From JAXLQL01 sp046331625 (GTDB taxonomy: Bacteria; Acidobacteriota; Terriglobia; Bryobacterales; Bryobacteraceae): a DNA stretch of 64,000 nucleotides. Every line of letters starts with the position of its first letter. The first letter of the stretch is position 1. Where the stretch lies: positions 1 to 64,000 of the forward strand of contig JAXLQL010000035.1 of the NCBI GenBank assembly GCA_046331625.1. The letters run 5' to 3'. Positions 51,345 to 59,268 of this stretch are shown here, in pieces. A program made the translations under genes and the position numbers. The notes under the pieces are model-generated. The model saw only the letters and a list, made by a program, of their open reading frames with translations. It did no database searches and had not been told where the DNA came from.

Positions 51345-52625
51345 CTACGGCTCCACGGGCTTGCGCGATTGCCACTTGCCCCGCGTAAAATCCGGAAACT
51401 CCACCGGACCGCTGCCCGCCGCCACTGACTGAATGCTCAACGGAAACACCGCGCTCCACGCTGCGGTGTCGTACACGTCGATCGGCGTCTGCTTCTTCTC
51501 GCGCGCGGCTTCCACAAAGCGGTAGATCTCGAGAAAGTCCGCGCCGCCGTGCCCGTGCTTGGCCGCGCGAGCCTCCAGATCCTTCCACAGCGGATGATCG
51601 AACTCGCGCTGATAAGGCTCGAAGTCTTCCCAGTCGTCTTTCTTCGGGCTCCGCCCTTCGACATAGATCTTGTTGAGCGTTCCCGAGTAGATGCCCTTGG
51701 TTCCTTGCACGCGCAAGATCAGATCGTAGGGGCGCGGCGATATCGTATCGAAGTAGAGCGTCACTGTTCGCCCCCGGGCAGTTTGAATGAGGCTCGTGTT
51801 TACGTCGCCTTGCGAATAGGTGCGCTTGGCGTTGGGATGATCGGCGCCGTGATGCGTAGCCGCGTAGTGATTCAACCCCTGCGACAAGCTGCTCATCGAG
51901 ACGATCTTGGTGAAGCGGTCGCCGCGATTGATGTCGAGCCACCAGGCGATCGGCCCCAGCGGATGCGTCGGATAGAGATTGCCGTTGCTGCGCGCCATGT
52001 GCATCCCGCGCCATGAGATCTCGCCGGGAACGCCGCGCGCAGCATCGCGCCAGATCAACGCGCCGCGCACATCGTGCTGATAGCCGCCCTCGCAGTGCGA
52101 AAGGTCGCCGAGCACGCCCTTGCGAATCATCCCGAGGATCGCCAGTGCGTTTCGAAAATAGCAGACGTTCTCGAGGATCATGCAAGGCATGCCCGTCTGC
52201 TCGGAGACGTTCACCAGTTCCCAACATTGTTCTACGGTCACTGCCGCCGGAACTTCTGTCGCCGCGTACTTGCCCGCTTTCATCGTGGCCACCGACATCG
52301 GAGTGTGCAACTCCCACGGACCGGCATTGATCACCCCATCCAGATCATCGCGAGCCACCATGCGTTTGTAGTCTTCCACGCCGCTCGCATAGCCTTCGGG
52401 GCGCTTCTGTCCGGCCTTCTCGACAAGGTCTTGCGCGCGCTTCAAATGCGACTCATCGATATCGCACAGCGCTCGGATCTCGACGCCTTCGAGTGAGAGC
52501 GAGGTCCGCAGCAGGCTGGTCCCGCGGCTGCCGACTCCGATGAATCCCAGGCGGACCTTGCGCGGTTCGGCGGGCCGCGCCATCGCGGCAGCAGCGAGAA
52601 ACGTTCGGCGAGTAGGATGCGGCAT
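51345..52625 (-). CDS. Gfo/Idh/MocA oxidoreductase, GH109-like, Tat-exported
   Basis: A 426-residue NAD-dependent protein. A Tat-type signal (HPTRRTFLAAAAMARPAE) precedes a Rossmann fold (VRLGFIGVGSRGTSLL). Motifs match glycoside hydrolase family 109: ATEVPAAVTVEQCWELVNVS, QTGMPCMILENVCYFRNALA, GGYQHDVRGALIWRD, GNLYPTHPLGPIAWWLDINR and GDRFTKIVSMSS. GH109 enzymes cut alpha-N-acetylgalactosamine through an NAD-dependent oxidation-elimination step. The YPTH His and nearby Tyr are in place. It follows the three M50 genes by 23 bp on the same strand and may share their transcript. Confidence 0.88.
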   Translation of the reverse strand: MPHPTRRTFLAAAAMARPAEPRKVRLGFIGVGSRGTSLLRTSLSLEGVEIRALCDIDESHLKRAQDLVEKAGQKRPEGYASGVEDYKRMVARDDLDGVINAGPWELHTPMSVATMKAGKYAATEVPAAVTVEQCWELVNVSEQTGMPCMILENVCYFRNALAILGMIRKGVLGDLSHCEGGYQHDVRGALIWRDAARGVPGEISWRGMHMARSNGNLYPTHPLGPIAWWLDINRGDRFTKIVSMSSLSQGLNHYAATHHGADHPNAKRTYSQGDVNTSLIQTARGRTVTLYFDTISPRPYDLILRVQGTKGIYSGTLNKIYVEGRSPKKDDWEDFEPYQREFDHPLWKDLEARAAKHGHGGADFLEIYRFVEAAREKKQTPIDVYDTAAWSAVFPLSIQSVAAGSGPVEFPDFTRGKWQSRKPVEP

Positions 52626-52648
52626 GCGAGTATTATCACTCGCCCGCG

Positions 52649-54157
52649 TCACTGGAAGCTGGCCGCCGCCCGCTCGCCCGATTCCTCGATCGCCACTCGC
52701 AGCCGGATCAAGCTGTCGCGATCAAAGTCATATGCTCCAGCCTGCGGGAGCTTCCGTGCGAACTCCTCGGCCTTCGCGAGCGATGCCGCGGCCACATCGC
52801 GCTCGCATTCCAGCCAGCCGAGCGCAGCACGAGCGCGCCAGTAGTCGAGTTCCTGCCTCGATGCACCGGAGCTTTCCACACGCCCCCACCAAATGCGCGC
52901 GGCCGCCGGATTGCGATAGAGCAGCGCGCCTACGAACAGCATTTCCGCCGCGAGATCGGCATCGTGCTTGCCCTCTGGCAGCGCGTCCGCATAGAGGGGC
53001 ACGGTGGCCACGTACTGTTCCAGTGCATCGGCAAGCCGGTCTGAGTCGAGATGGTGCATGCACGTGTACATCCGCAGAAGCATGCCTTGCATCCCGTGGT
53101 CCATCACTTCCACCGCGCGAGCCAGCGTTTCGAGATCCCAATCGCGCGGTCGCAGCGGCGTCGCGATACTGCTCGACACCATCGACATCGCTAAATGAAC
53201 CCGCGCCATCGGACCATCAGTGAGGAACTGGTAGAGCAGCGCGCCGTCCGTGTACATCGGGCCGATCTTGGCGGGAATCAGGTTCAACGGTCCGCCCACG
53301 AACGAGAGCGAGGCAAGCGCGGCGAAGAACCACCACGCCCCGGCGAACGCCGTGCCAGGACAAGATAGCGCCGCTACCGTTGCCATCGCGGCCACGAGTA
53401 TCGACGCCGTGGGGCCTCCGATGGTCATGATCGCGTGCCGCCGCAATGGCTCGCGGAAATCGAGCAGCACCATTCCCGCCGCTCCTTGAAACGCAGCGGC
53501 AGGCTCGAAGGCGAAGACCATCCTCCCGCCACGCATCTTCCAAACGAACGGCCCCACGGCGAAGTGCGCCAGTTTCATTCCCGCCTTCCATCCCGCAAGC
53601 AGGTGTCCACATTCGTGCAGCGCGATGGTGAGCAGAAACGCAATCACGAGCTGAACGATGGTCGCGAGCCAGCCGGGGGAGGACATCTGATGCGCATCCG
53701 CCCACCGTCCCCACAACCAGGAACAGCCGTACAGGACCACCAACGAGCCGTAGCCCATCACCTGTTCGAACCACGGTCGCGTGCCGTCTCCCGCGATCTG
53801 ACGAGCAGTGGGGCCCTTCTTTACCGCCGCCGCGGCGACGTTCTCCGGCTTCCAGAAGACGATCAAACCGGCAATCCCGATCAAGGTTGGCACCCCGATC
53901 AAAGGCAAGTGCAGCAGGAACGCCGCAATCGCCCAGTTGCGCGCTCCGGGTGCGCCCGAGTGCAACTTGCGCCAGGCGATCGCCATGACCGCACCCGCGA
54001 GCGCAACCAGTAGCGACACGAACAGGACCAGCACCGTTCGCCGGCCAGGAACGTTCGCGGAGAGCAGCGTCAGCGCCACCGAGATCGGCGCCAGCATCAA
54101 GCCCCACCCGGCGACGCCAAGGTAGGCCCGCCCTGCTCTTGCCCATCCAGGCTTCAT
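52649..54157 (-). CDS. M50 (site-2) family membrane metalloprotease, tandem copy A
   Basis: A 502-residue membrane protein, last of the three tandem copies. Helices lie at about 14-34, 40-62, 76-102, 135-150, 165-180 and 245-285. The zinc motif H181-E-C-G-H185 has Cys where its paralogues have Ala. The second metal motif is N292-L-I-P with D304 in MYTDGALL. The shared GDGT (123-126), PLRPRDW and C-terminal TPR-like tail (ASLAKAEEFARKLPQAG) are all present. Copy A and copy B are the most alike, indicating recent duplication. The start overlaps the copy B stop by 4 bp. Substrates are unknown; S2P enzymes usually cleave membrane-anchored regulators. Confidence 0.87.
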   Translation of the reverse strand: MKPGWARAGRAYLGVAGWGLMLAPISVALTLLSANVPGRRTVLVLFVSLLVALAGAVMAIAWRKLHSGAPGARNWAIAAFLLHLPLIGVPTLIGIAGLIVFWKPENVAAAAVKKGPTARQIAGDGTRPWFEQVMGYGSLVVLYGCSWLWGRWADAHQMSSPGWLATIVQLVIAFLLTIALHECGHLLAGWKAGMKLAHFAVGPFVWKMRGGRMVFAFEPAAAFQGAAGMVLLDFREPLRRHAIMTIGGPTASILVAAMATVAALSCPGTAFAGAWWFFAALASLSFVGGPLNLIPAKIGPMYTDGALLYQFLTDGPMARVHLAMSMVSSSIATPLRPRDWDLETLARAVEVMDHGMQGMLLRMYTCMHHLDSDRLADALEQYVATVPLYADALPEGKHDADLAAEMLFVGALLYRNPAAARIWWGRVESSGASRQELDYWRARAALGWLECERDVAAASLAKAEEFARKLPQAGAYDFDRDSLIRLRVAIEESGERAAASFQ

Positions 54158-55647
54158 CGAACCGGACTCCCTTCCGCCAGCGCCATCCGCAGCCTCGCGA
54201 GGCTGTCGCGATCGAAGTCGTACGCTCCGGCCCGCGGCAGGTTCCGTGCGAACTCCTCAGCCTTGGCAAGCGAAGCCGCAGCCGCCTCGCGATCGCTTTC
54301 GAGCCAGTGGAGCGCCGCACGTGCACGCCAATAGTCGAGGTCCTGCGTTTTCGCCGCGTCGCTATCGATGCGATGCCACCAAGCCCGCGCGTCTGCGGCA
54401 TTGCCGTCGAGCAGCGCTCCGAGGAACAACATCTTCGCCGCGAGCGCAGGGTCCTGCTTGCCCTCGGGCAGGGCATCGCCGTGGAGCGAGGCTGTTGCCT
54501 CGTACTGCCGGCGAGCTTCCCCATGCCGGTCTGAGTCGACATGATGCAGGCACGCGTATAAGCGGAGCAGCATGCCCTGCCTGCCGTGATCCATCACTGC
54601 AGCCGCACGCGTGAGCGTTTCGAGATCCCAGTCGCGAGGCCGCAGAGGAGTGGTGACGCTACTCGACACCATCGACATCGCCAGGTGAACCCGCGCCATC
54701 GGACCATCGGTGAGGAATTGATAGAGCAGCGCGCCATCGGTATACATCGGGCCCGCCTTGGCGGGAACCAGGTTGAACGGTCCGCCGATGCAGGAGAAGG
54801 AGGCAACGGTTGCCAGAAAGAACCATGCCCCCTCGTATCTCGTTCCGGGAGACCAGAGGGCCACGCCGGCACTCAGTGCGGCCAACACGATCGAAGCAGC
54901 AGGGCCACCCGCCGTCATGATCGCGTGCTGGCGCAGCGGCCAACTCCCCGACAGGTGATGGTCCCGCGGCGCCATTCCGGCAGCGCCGTGCAGAACCCTC
55001 GCCGGCTCGAAAGCGAACACGAATCTCCCATTCCGGATCTTCCAGACAAATGGACCCACTGCGAAGTGCACCACCTTCATCCCCACCGCCCATCCGGCGA
55101 TCACGTGACCGGCTTCGTGCAGTGCCACCGTCACCAGGAACGCAGCCGCGAATTGAGCAGCCTTCGCAAGGCCCCGATAATGAGGAAGCCGGTGTGCATG
55201 GGCCCAAACGTCCCACCACCACGTGCACCCAGCAAGGGCCGCGAACGAAATGATCGCGAATGCCCGCTCGACCCACGCGTGAGTGCCGTCGCCCTCGATG
55301 CGGCGTACCGGCCGCTCCTTGCCGATCGCCGCCGCAGCCACGCTTTCCGGTTTCCAAAAGGTGAGCACTCCCACGATCGCGATCACCGTGGGCAAACCGA
55401 GAACCGGCAGATGCCCAAGGAACGCCGCAATGGCCCACGCTCTCGCTCCCGGCGCGCCTGATCGCAGCTTGCGCCAGGCCACCAGCATGACAACGCTGAT
55501 GAGCGCCATGAGCATCACGAGCAGCACACCCACCCACTGGCGCTGACCTCTTCCCCGCGTGAGGACCATGTGCATCGCCACCACGGACAGCGCCAGGAGT
55601 CCGCTGCCGACGATCCCCAAGTAAACGCGCCCCCACTTCGGCGTCAT
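54154..55647 (-). CDS. M50 (site-2) family membrane metalloprotease, tandem copy B
   Basis: A 497-residue paralogue of copy A with the same plan: a helical N-terminal membrane region, GDGT at about 119-122, the zinc motif H177-E-A-G-H181, FNLVPAKAGPMYTDGALLYQ as the second metal site, and a 200-residue helical C-terminal domain (YACLHHVDSDRHGEARRQYE, LDYWRARAALHWLESDREAA). Long stretches between DGALLYQFLTDGPMARVHLA and PLRPRDWDLETL are nearly identical to copy A. Both active-site motifs are complete. It overlaps its neighbours by 4 bp on each side. Confidence 0.87.
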   Translation of the reverse strand: MTPKWGRVYLGIVGSGLLALSVVAMHMVLTRGRGQRQWVGVLLVMLMALISVVMLVAWRKLRSGAPGARAWAIAAFLGHLPVLGLPTVIAIVGVLTFWKPESVAAAAIGKERPVRRIEGDGTHAWVERAFAIISFAALAGCTWWWDVWAHAHRLPHYRGLAKAAQFAAAFLVTVALHEAGHVIAGWAVGMKVVHFAVGPFVWKIRNGRFVFAFEPARVLHGAAGMAPRDHHLSGSWPLRQHAIMTAGGPAASIVLAALSAGVALWSPGTRYEGAWFFLATVASFSCIGGPFNLVPAKAGPMYTDGALLYQFLTDGPMARVHLAMSMVSSSVTTPLRPRDWDLETLTRAAAVMDHGRQGMLLRLYACLHHVDSDRHGEARRQYEATASLHGDALPEGKQDPALAAKMLFLGALLDGNAADARAWWHRIDSDAAKTQDLDYWRARAALHWLESDREAAAASLAKAEEFARNLPRAGAYDFDRDSLARLRMALAEGSPVR

Positions 55648-57119
55648 CGCGCCGGACTGCCTTCTTCAATCGCCACGCGCAGACGCACCAGACTGGCGCG
55701 GTCATAGTCGTACGCACCCGCCTGCGGGAGCCGGCGCGCAAGCTCTTCCGCTTTGGTGAGCGATGCCACCGCTCGCTCGCGATGGTCTTCGAGCCAACTC
55801 ACGGCCGCATGCGCGCGCCAGTACTCCACACGCTTCGCCGATCCGCCTTTGGCCTCCACGCGATCCCACCAGGCGCGCGCGGCTGTTGGATTCCGAGAGA
55901 GAATCGCACTGCAATATGCGATCTCGGCGGTGGTGTCAGCGTCGACGTGCCTGGACGCTTCGTCATATCTGCGCACCACGGCTGCGAAGTTTTCGAGCGC
56001 TTCGAACATGCGCCCGGCATCGAGATGATGCGTGCAGGCGTTCATGCGGCTGCGCAGCCCCGGCATTCCGCGGTCGGCGACTTCCACCGAGCGTTCGATG
56101 AGGGCACTGTCCCAGTTGCGTGGACGGAGCGGAGTGGCCTGGCTGCTTGCCACCATCGAATCGGCCAATTGGTACGACAACATCGGTCCGTCAGTCAGGA
56201 AATGGTAGAGTTGTGCGCCGTCGGAGTACCATGGCTCGGCCCGCATGGGAACCAGGTTCCAGATGCCGCCGATCAACGAGCAGTTCGCAACGGATGCAAG
56301 AAACCACCATGACGGTGCCAGCAGCGTGCCAGGGCTAGCCAGAGCAATGGCTAGGGCGCCAGCGCCGCCCGCCAGAGACGCTGCTGGTCCTGCCGCGATC
56401 AGGATCGCAGTACGCCACTCGATCCCGTCGAGCGAGCGGGGCGCGACATCCACCAACCCGCCGCCAGAGAGCCCTTTGAGCTGAAACCGAAGTTCCAGCC
56501 GTGGCTGGAGGAGCAGGTTCAACGGACCCACCACGATTCGCCTCACCGTCATGCCCACCGCCACTCCCGCGGTTGCGTGTCCAGCTTCGTGAATCGCCAC
56601 TGAAACCAGCACCGCTACGATCAATTGCAGGGCCCAGGAAAGGTCTCCGGGTTGGGACAAACGATGCTGGAGCGCCCATTGGGTCCACCATGAGCCCACT
56701 GTCCAGAGCGCCGCGACGCCGGCGGCTTTTGCGCCCCACTCGAGCCAGACCGACGTGCCGTCACCCGGAATCGAAGGTGCAGCGGGCTCCTTTGCCAAGG
56801 CAGCGGCAGCCACGTGTTTCCGGCGTGAGAAAATCAGCAATCCCATCAGGCCAGGGAGGGTTCCGATGATCGGGAACAGCAACAGGGCCAGACTCGCTCC
56901 GACGGCCCATCTCCTTGCTGATGATGCTCCCGAGCGCAGCTTCCACCAGGCAATCAGCGACAGCACGCCCCAGAACACCAGCAGCCCCGCGGTGAACAAC
57001 TCGACGCGGGCGGGGAACGGATGCGTGTATGGCTTTCGCGGCTGCAATGCGGCTGCGAGCAGTAACAACAGGCCGAGCACGCAAAAACAGCAGCGCAGTA
57101 CTCGGGCGACGATGGTCAC
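55644..57119 (-). CDS. M50 (site-2) family membrane metalloprotease, tandem copy C
   Basis: A 491-residue paralogue, first gene of the tandem set and the most divergent of the three. Motifs: GDGT at about 119-122, H177-E-A-G-H181 in AIHEAGHATAGVAVG, WNLVPMRAEPWYSDGAQLYH, PLRPRNW and a C-terminal helical repeat region (NACTHHLDAGRMFEALENFA, ASLTKAEELARRLPQAGAYD). The start is GTG 57119; the N-terminus is a strong membrane helix (LRCCFCVLGLLLLLAAAL). Upstream AGAAGGG is about 12 nt away, a poor Shine-Dalgarno position. The upstream 120 bp separate it from the VapBC-type pair. Confidence 0.85.
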   Translation of the reverse strand: MTIVARVLRCCFCVLGLLLLLAAALQPRKPYTHPFPARVELFTAGLLVFWGVLSLIAWWKLRSGASSARRWAVGASLALLLFPIIGTLPGLMGLLIFSRRKHVAAAALAKEPAAPSIPGDGTSVWLEWGAKAAGVAALWTVGSWWTQWALQHRLSQPGDLSWALQLIVAVLVSVAIHEAGHATAGVAVGMTVRRIVVGPLNLLLQPRLELRFQLKGLSGGGLVDVAPRSLDGIEWRTAILIAAGPAASLAGGAGALAIALASPGTLLAPSWWFLASVANCSLIGGIWNLVPMRAEPWYSDGAQLYHFLTDGPMLSYQLADSMVASSQATPLRPRNWDSALIERSVEVADRGMPGLRSRMNACTHHLDAGRMFEALENFAAVVRRYDEASRHVDADTTAEIAYCSAILSRNPTAARAWWDRVEAKGGSAKRVEYWRAHAAVSWLEDHRERAVASLTKAEELARRLPQAGAYDYDRASLVRLRVAIEEGSPAR

Positions 57120-57241
57120 TCATCGCCCATCGGCCCTTCTAGCCTGTCCGCGCGATACCGCGATTACCCGTGAACGGACCGGAGCTTTCGCCTTGGAACC
57201 CTCGTGGCTCACGTACCAGCCCATTCGTCATCGCCGGCTCC

Positions 57242-57637
57242 CTAGTCAAACCAGTCTTCGAGTCTCAACCCTTTCACGCGCGAGAACTCACGCGTGTTGT
57301 GCGTAACGAGCGTGACGCCGGCCGCTACCGCGGTAGCCGCGATAAGTGTATCCAGGTCTCCGATCCGGAGTCCCTGCCTCTGGAGGTCAACCTGCAATCG
57401 GGCGGCAACCCTTGCGGATTCGTCGTCGAACGGCAGTAGCATCGCGACGCTCGCCAGCTCCACCAACTGCTTTCGCCGCTTGGCCGAGTTGTGGCTTCTG
57501 AGAACTCCTTGCTCGACTTCGTACAGAACCACCGTTGGGATCGCGATCTCGTGCGGTGAAACACGCGAGAGGCGTTCCGCCACTCGTCCCTTGCCCTGAA
57601 AGGCGTGAATGATGACGTTCGAATCCAGTGCGTACAT
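57242..57637 (-). CDS. vapC: VapC-like PIN domain ribonuclease toxin
   Basis: A 131-residue PIN-domain protein. Acidic and polar active-site residues are D5 (YALDSNVIIHAF), E40 (VVLYEVEQG), D94/D96 in RIGDLDTLIAATA, and THNTREFSRVKGL near the C-terminus. VapC toxins cleave RNA, often initiator tRNA or rRNA. The start is ATG 57637, 4 bp after the antitoxin stop; the longer in-frame extension overlaps the antitoxin gene. All key residues are present, so the toxin is probably active. Confidence 0.9.
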   Translation of the reverse strand: MYALDSNVIIHAFQGKGRVAERLSRVSPHEIAIPTVVLYEVEQGVLRSHNSAKRRKQLVELASVAMLLPFDDESARVAARLQVDLQRQGLRIGDLDTLIAATAVAAGVTLVTHNTREFSRVKGLRLEDWFD

Positions 57638-57641
57638 GGTT

Positions 57642-57875
57642 TCAGTCGAGAGACTCTCGAGGAGCATTCTTTCCATACCCGGCGCGAATGGTCTCGATAT
57701 CGGGCACGTCATCCCAAGTCCCAAAGGCCTCGAGCACGCTCGCAGGCCACTCGTCGCGCTCCTGCGCCTCGATTGCGCGGGCAATCCACTTGGACACTGA
57801 GATGCCCTGTGCCTTGGCACGTTTGCGCACCTTCTTCTCGGTCTCGCCGTCGAGATAGATCGTGATTTGACTCAT
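57642..57875 (-). CDS. VapB-like ribbon-helix-helix antitoxin
   Basis: A 77-residue protein. The first 45 residues are a ribbon-helix-helix domain (SQITIYLDGETEKKVRKRAK, GISVSKWIARAIEAQ), the DNA-binding part. The acidic C-terminal part (WDDVPDIETIRAGYGKNAPR) is likely the toxin-neutralising tail. It precedes the PIN toxin gene by 4 bp. The AT-rich region upstream, with TATAGT and TATACTATA, probably holds the promoter and its autorepression site. Confidence 0.85.
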   Translation of the reverse strand: MSQITIYLDGETEKKVRKRAKAQGISVSKWIARAIEAQERDEWPASVLEAFGTWDDVPDIETIRAGYGKNAPRESLD

Positions 57876-57900
57876 ATATGTGCACCTATACTATATCACT
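57876..57900 (-). promoter_or_regulatory. Promoter/operator region of the VapBC-type pair
   Basis: A short AT-rich patch in GC-rich sequence. On the minus strand TATAGT (57895-57890) is a good -10, overlapping the near-palindrome TATAGTATA; GTGCAC (57880-57885) is a perfect palindrome. A ribbon-helix-helix dimer could bind here for autorepression. Confidence 0.4.
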
Positions 57901-57980
57901 GCCGGAGCCAGATCGGCGCCGAAGAACTGATGATCTTGATCTATGTCTCGCGCTATCCCAGGTTCCCCCACGCGCTGTGT

Positions 57981-57986
57981 TACAGT
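57981..57986 (+). promoter_or_regulatory. Possible -10 hexamer, TACAGT
   Basis: TACAGT ends 7 nt before the GTG at 57994, the start that opens the receptor's signal peptide. It matches the hexamer found at 21862 and at 34003-33998. Confidence 0.35.
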
Positions 57987-57993
57987 GTTGCTC

Positions 57994-59268
57994 GTGCAGA
58001 TCCCCTATGGCCGCTTGTCCGTCTTTCTACTGATTTCCTGCCTCCCTCTCGCCGCGCAAACTTATCAGGCCCAACTGACCGGTACGGTCCGCGATGCGTC
58101 CGGAGCCTTGGTGCCGAACGCCAAAGTCTCCGCCACCAACCTCGCCACGGGCGTCGGCTTCACGGGCGAGTCCAATGGCCAGGGCATCTATCGTCTGCTC
58201 GCGCTGCCACCCGCGCGCTATCGCCTGTCCGCGTCCGCGCAGGGCTTCAAGGCATTCGAGCAATCTCCGATCGTGCTCCAAGTGAACGATGTCGTCACCC
58301 TGGACATCGCGCTCCAGGTGGGCGATGCGGCCGAGAAGATCCTCGTGAGCGCGTCGGCTGAGTTGCTCCAGACCGCCACAGCCACCGTTGGCACCGTGGT
58401 GAACGCACGCGCCATCGAGAACCTGCCGCTCAACGTGCGCGATCCGCTCGCTCTCGTAGGCCTCACGGCCGGCGTCACCTTCGGACCGAACTTCGGCAAC
58501 GGCGGCGGGCAGGAGCTCGGCCGCAACTTCTTCAAGAGCGACTTCAACGTGGGCGGCGGACGTAGCGGCTCGCAGGAACTGCTCCTCGACGGCGCGGCCA
58601 ACACCACGGGCGATGTGAACCGCGGCATCATCAACCCGCCAGTCGACTCCGTGCAGGAGTTCAAGGTGCAGACCAACAGCTATGACGCCGAGTTCGGCCG
58701 AACTACGGGCGGCATCGTGAACGTGATCACCAAGTCCGGCACGAATGACCTGCATGGCCTGCTCTATGATTTCGAGCGCCACAGCGTGATCGAAGCCAAC
58801 AACTGGTTCAACAATCGAGCCGGGCTCCCGAACCCGTCATTCAAGCGCCACCAGTTCGGAGCGAACGGCAGCGGACCGATCGTGAAGAACAAGACCTTCT
58901 TCTTCGCCGACTACGAAGGGCTGCGGCAGGGCTTTCCGGTGACGTTCGTTTCCACCGTGCCCACTGAGGCGCAAAAGGCCGGCAACTTCACGCAAACCCT
59001 CGCGAGCGACACCACCCCGATCCTTGTCTATGACCCCAATACCCTGGCCACGCTTGCCAGCGGAGCCCGCCAACGCGATCCGTTCCCCGGAAACATAATT
59101 CCCTCCACGCGTTTTGACGCCGTGGCCCGCAAAGTGGCCAGCTACTATCCGGCGGCGAACCAGCCGGGCGACCGCATCACCGGACTGAACAACTACGTGC
59201 GCAGCGCCGGGTCCACCATCAACACCAACAAGTGGGACGCTCAAGGTGGACCAGAACTTCGGCGATAA
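57994..59268 (+). CDS. TonB-dependent receptor (Oar-like), N-terminal part before a frameshift
   Basis: This fragment has a signal peptide (MQIPYGRLSVFLLISCLPLA), a carboxypeptidase-regulatory-like beta domain (LTGTVRDASGALVPNAKVSA), a plug domain (TVVNARAIENLPLNVRDPLA, QELLLDGAANTTGDVNRG, EFKVQTNSYDAEFGRTTGGI) and the first barrel strands (TKSGTNDLHGLLYDFERHSV, KNKTFFFADYEGLRQGFP). The frame leaves the gene at about 59245 and ends at 59268. The rest of the barrel continues from 59246 in the next frame. I use GTG 57994 because it begins the signal peptide and TACAGT is 7 nt upstream; ATG 57943 is possible. The protein imports large ligands through the outer membrane. Confidence 0.85.
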   Translation: MQIPYGRLSVFLLISCLPLAAQTYQAQLTGTVRDASGALVPNAKVSATNLATGVGFTGESNGQGIYRLLALPPARYRLSASAQGFKAFEQSPIVLQVNDVVTLDIALQVGDAAEKILVSASAELLQTATATVGTVVNARAIENLPLNVRDPLALVGLTAGVTFGPNFGNGGGQELGRNFFKSDFNVGGGRSGSQELLLDGAANTTGDVNRGIINPPVDSVQEFKVQTNSYDAEFGRTTGGIVNVITKSGTNDLHGLLYDFERHSVIEANNWFNNRAGLPNPSFKRHQFGANGSGPIVKNKTFFFADYEGLRQGFPVTFVSTVPTEAQKAGNFTQTLASDTTPILVYDPNTLATLASGARQRDPFPGNIIPSTRFDAVARKVASYYPAANQPGDRITGLNNYVRSAGSTINTNKWDAQGGPELRR

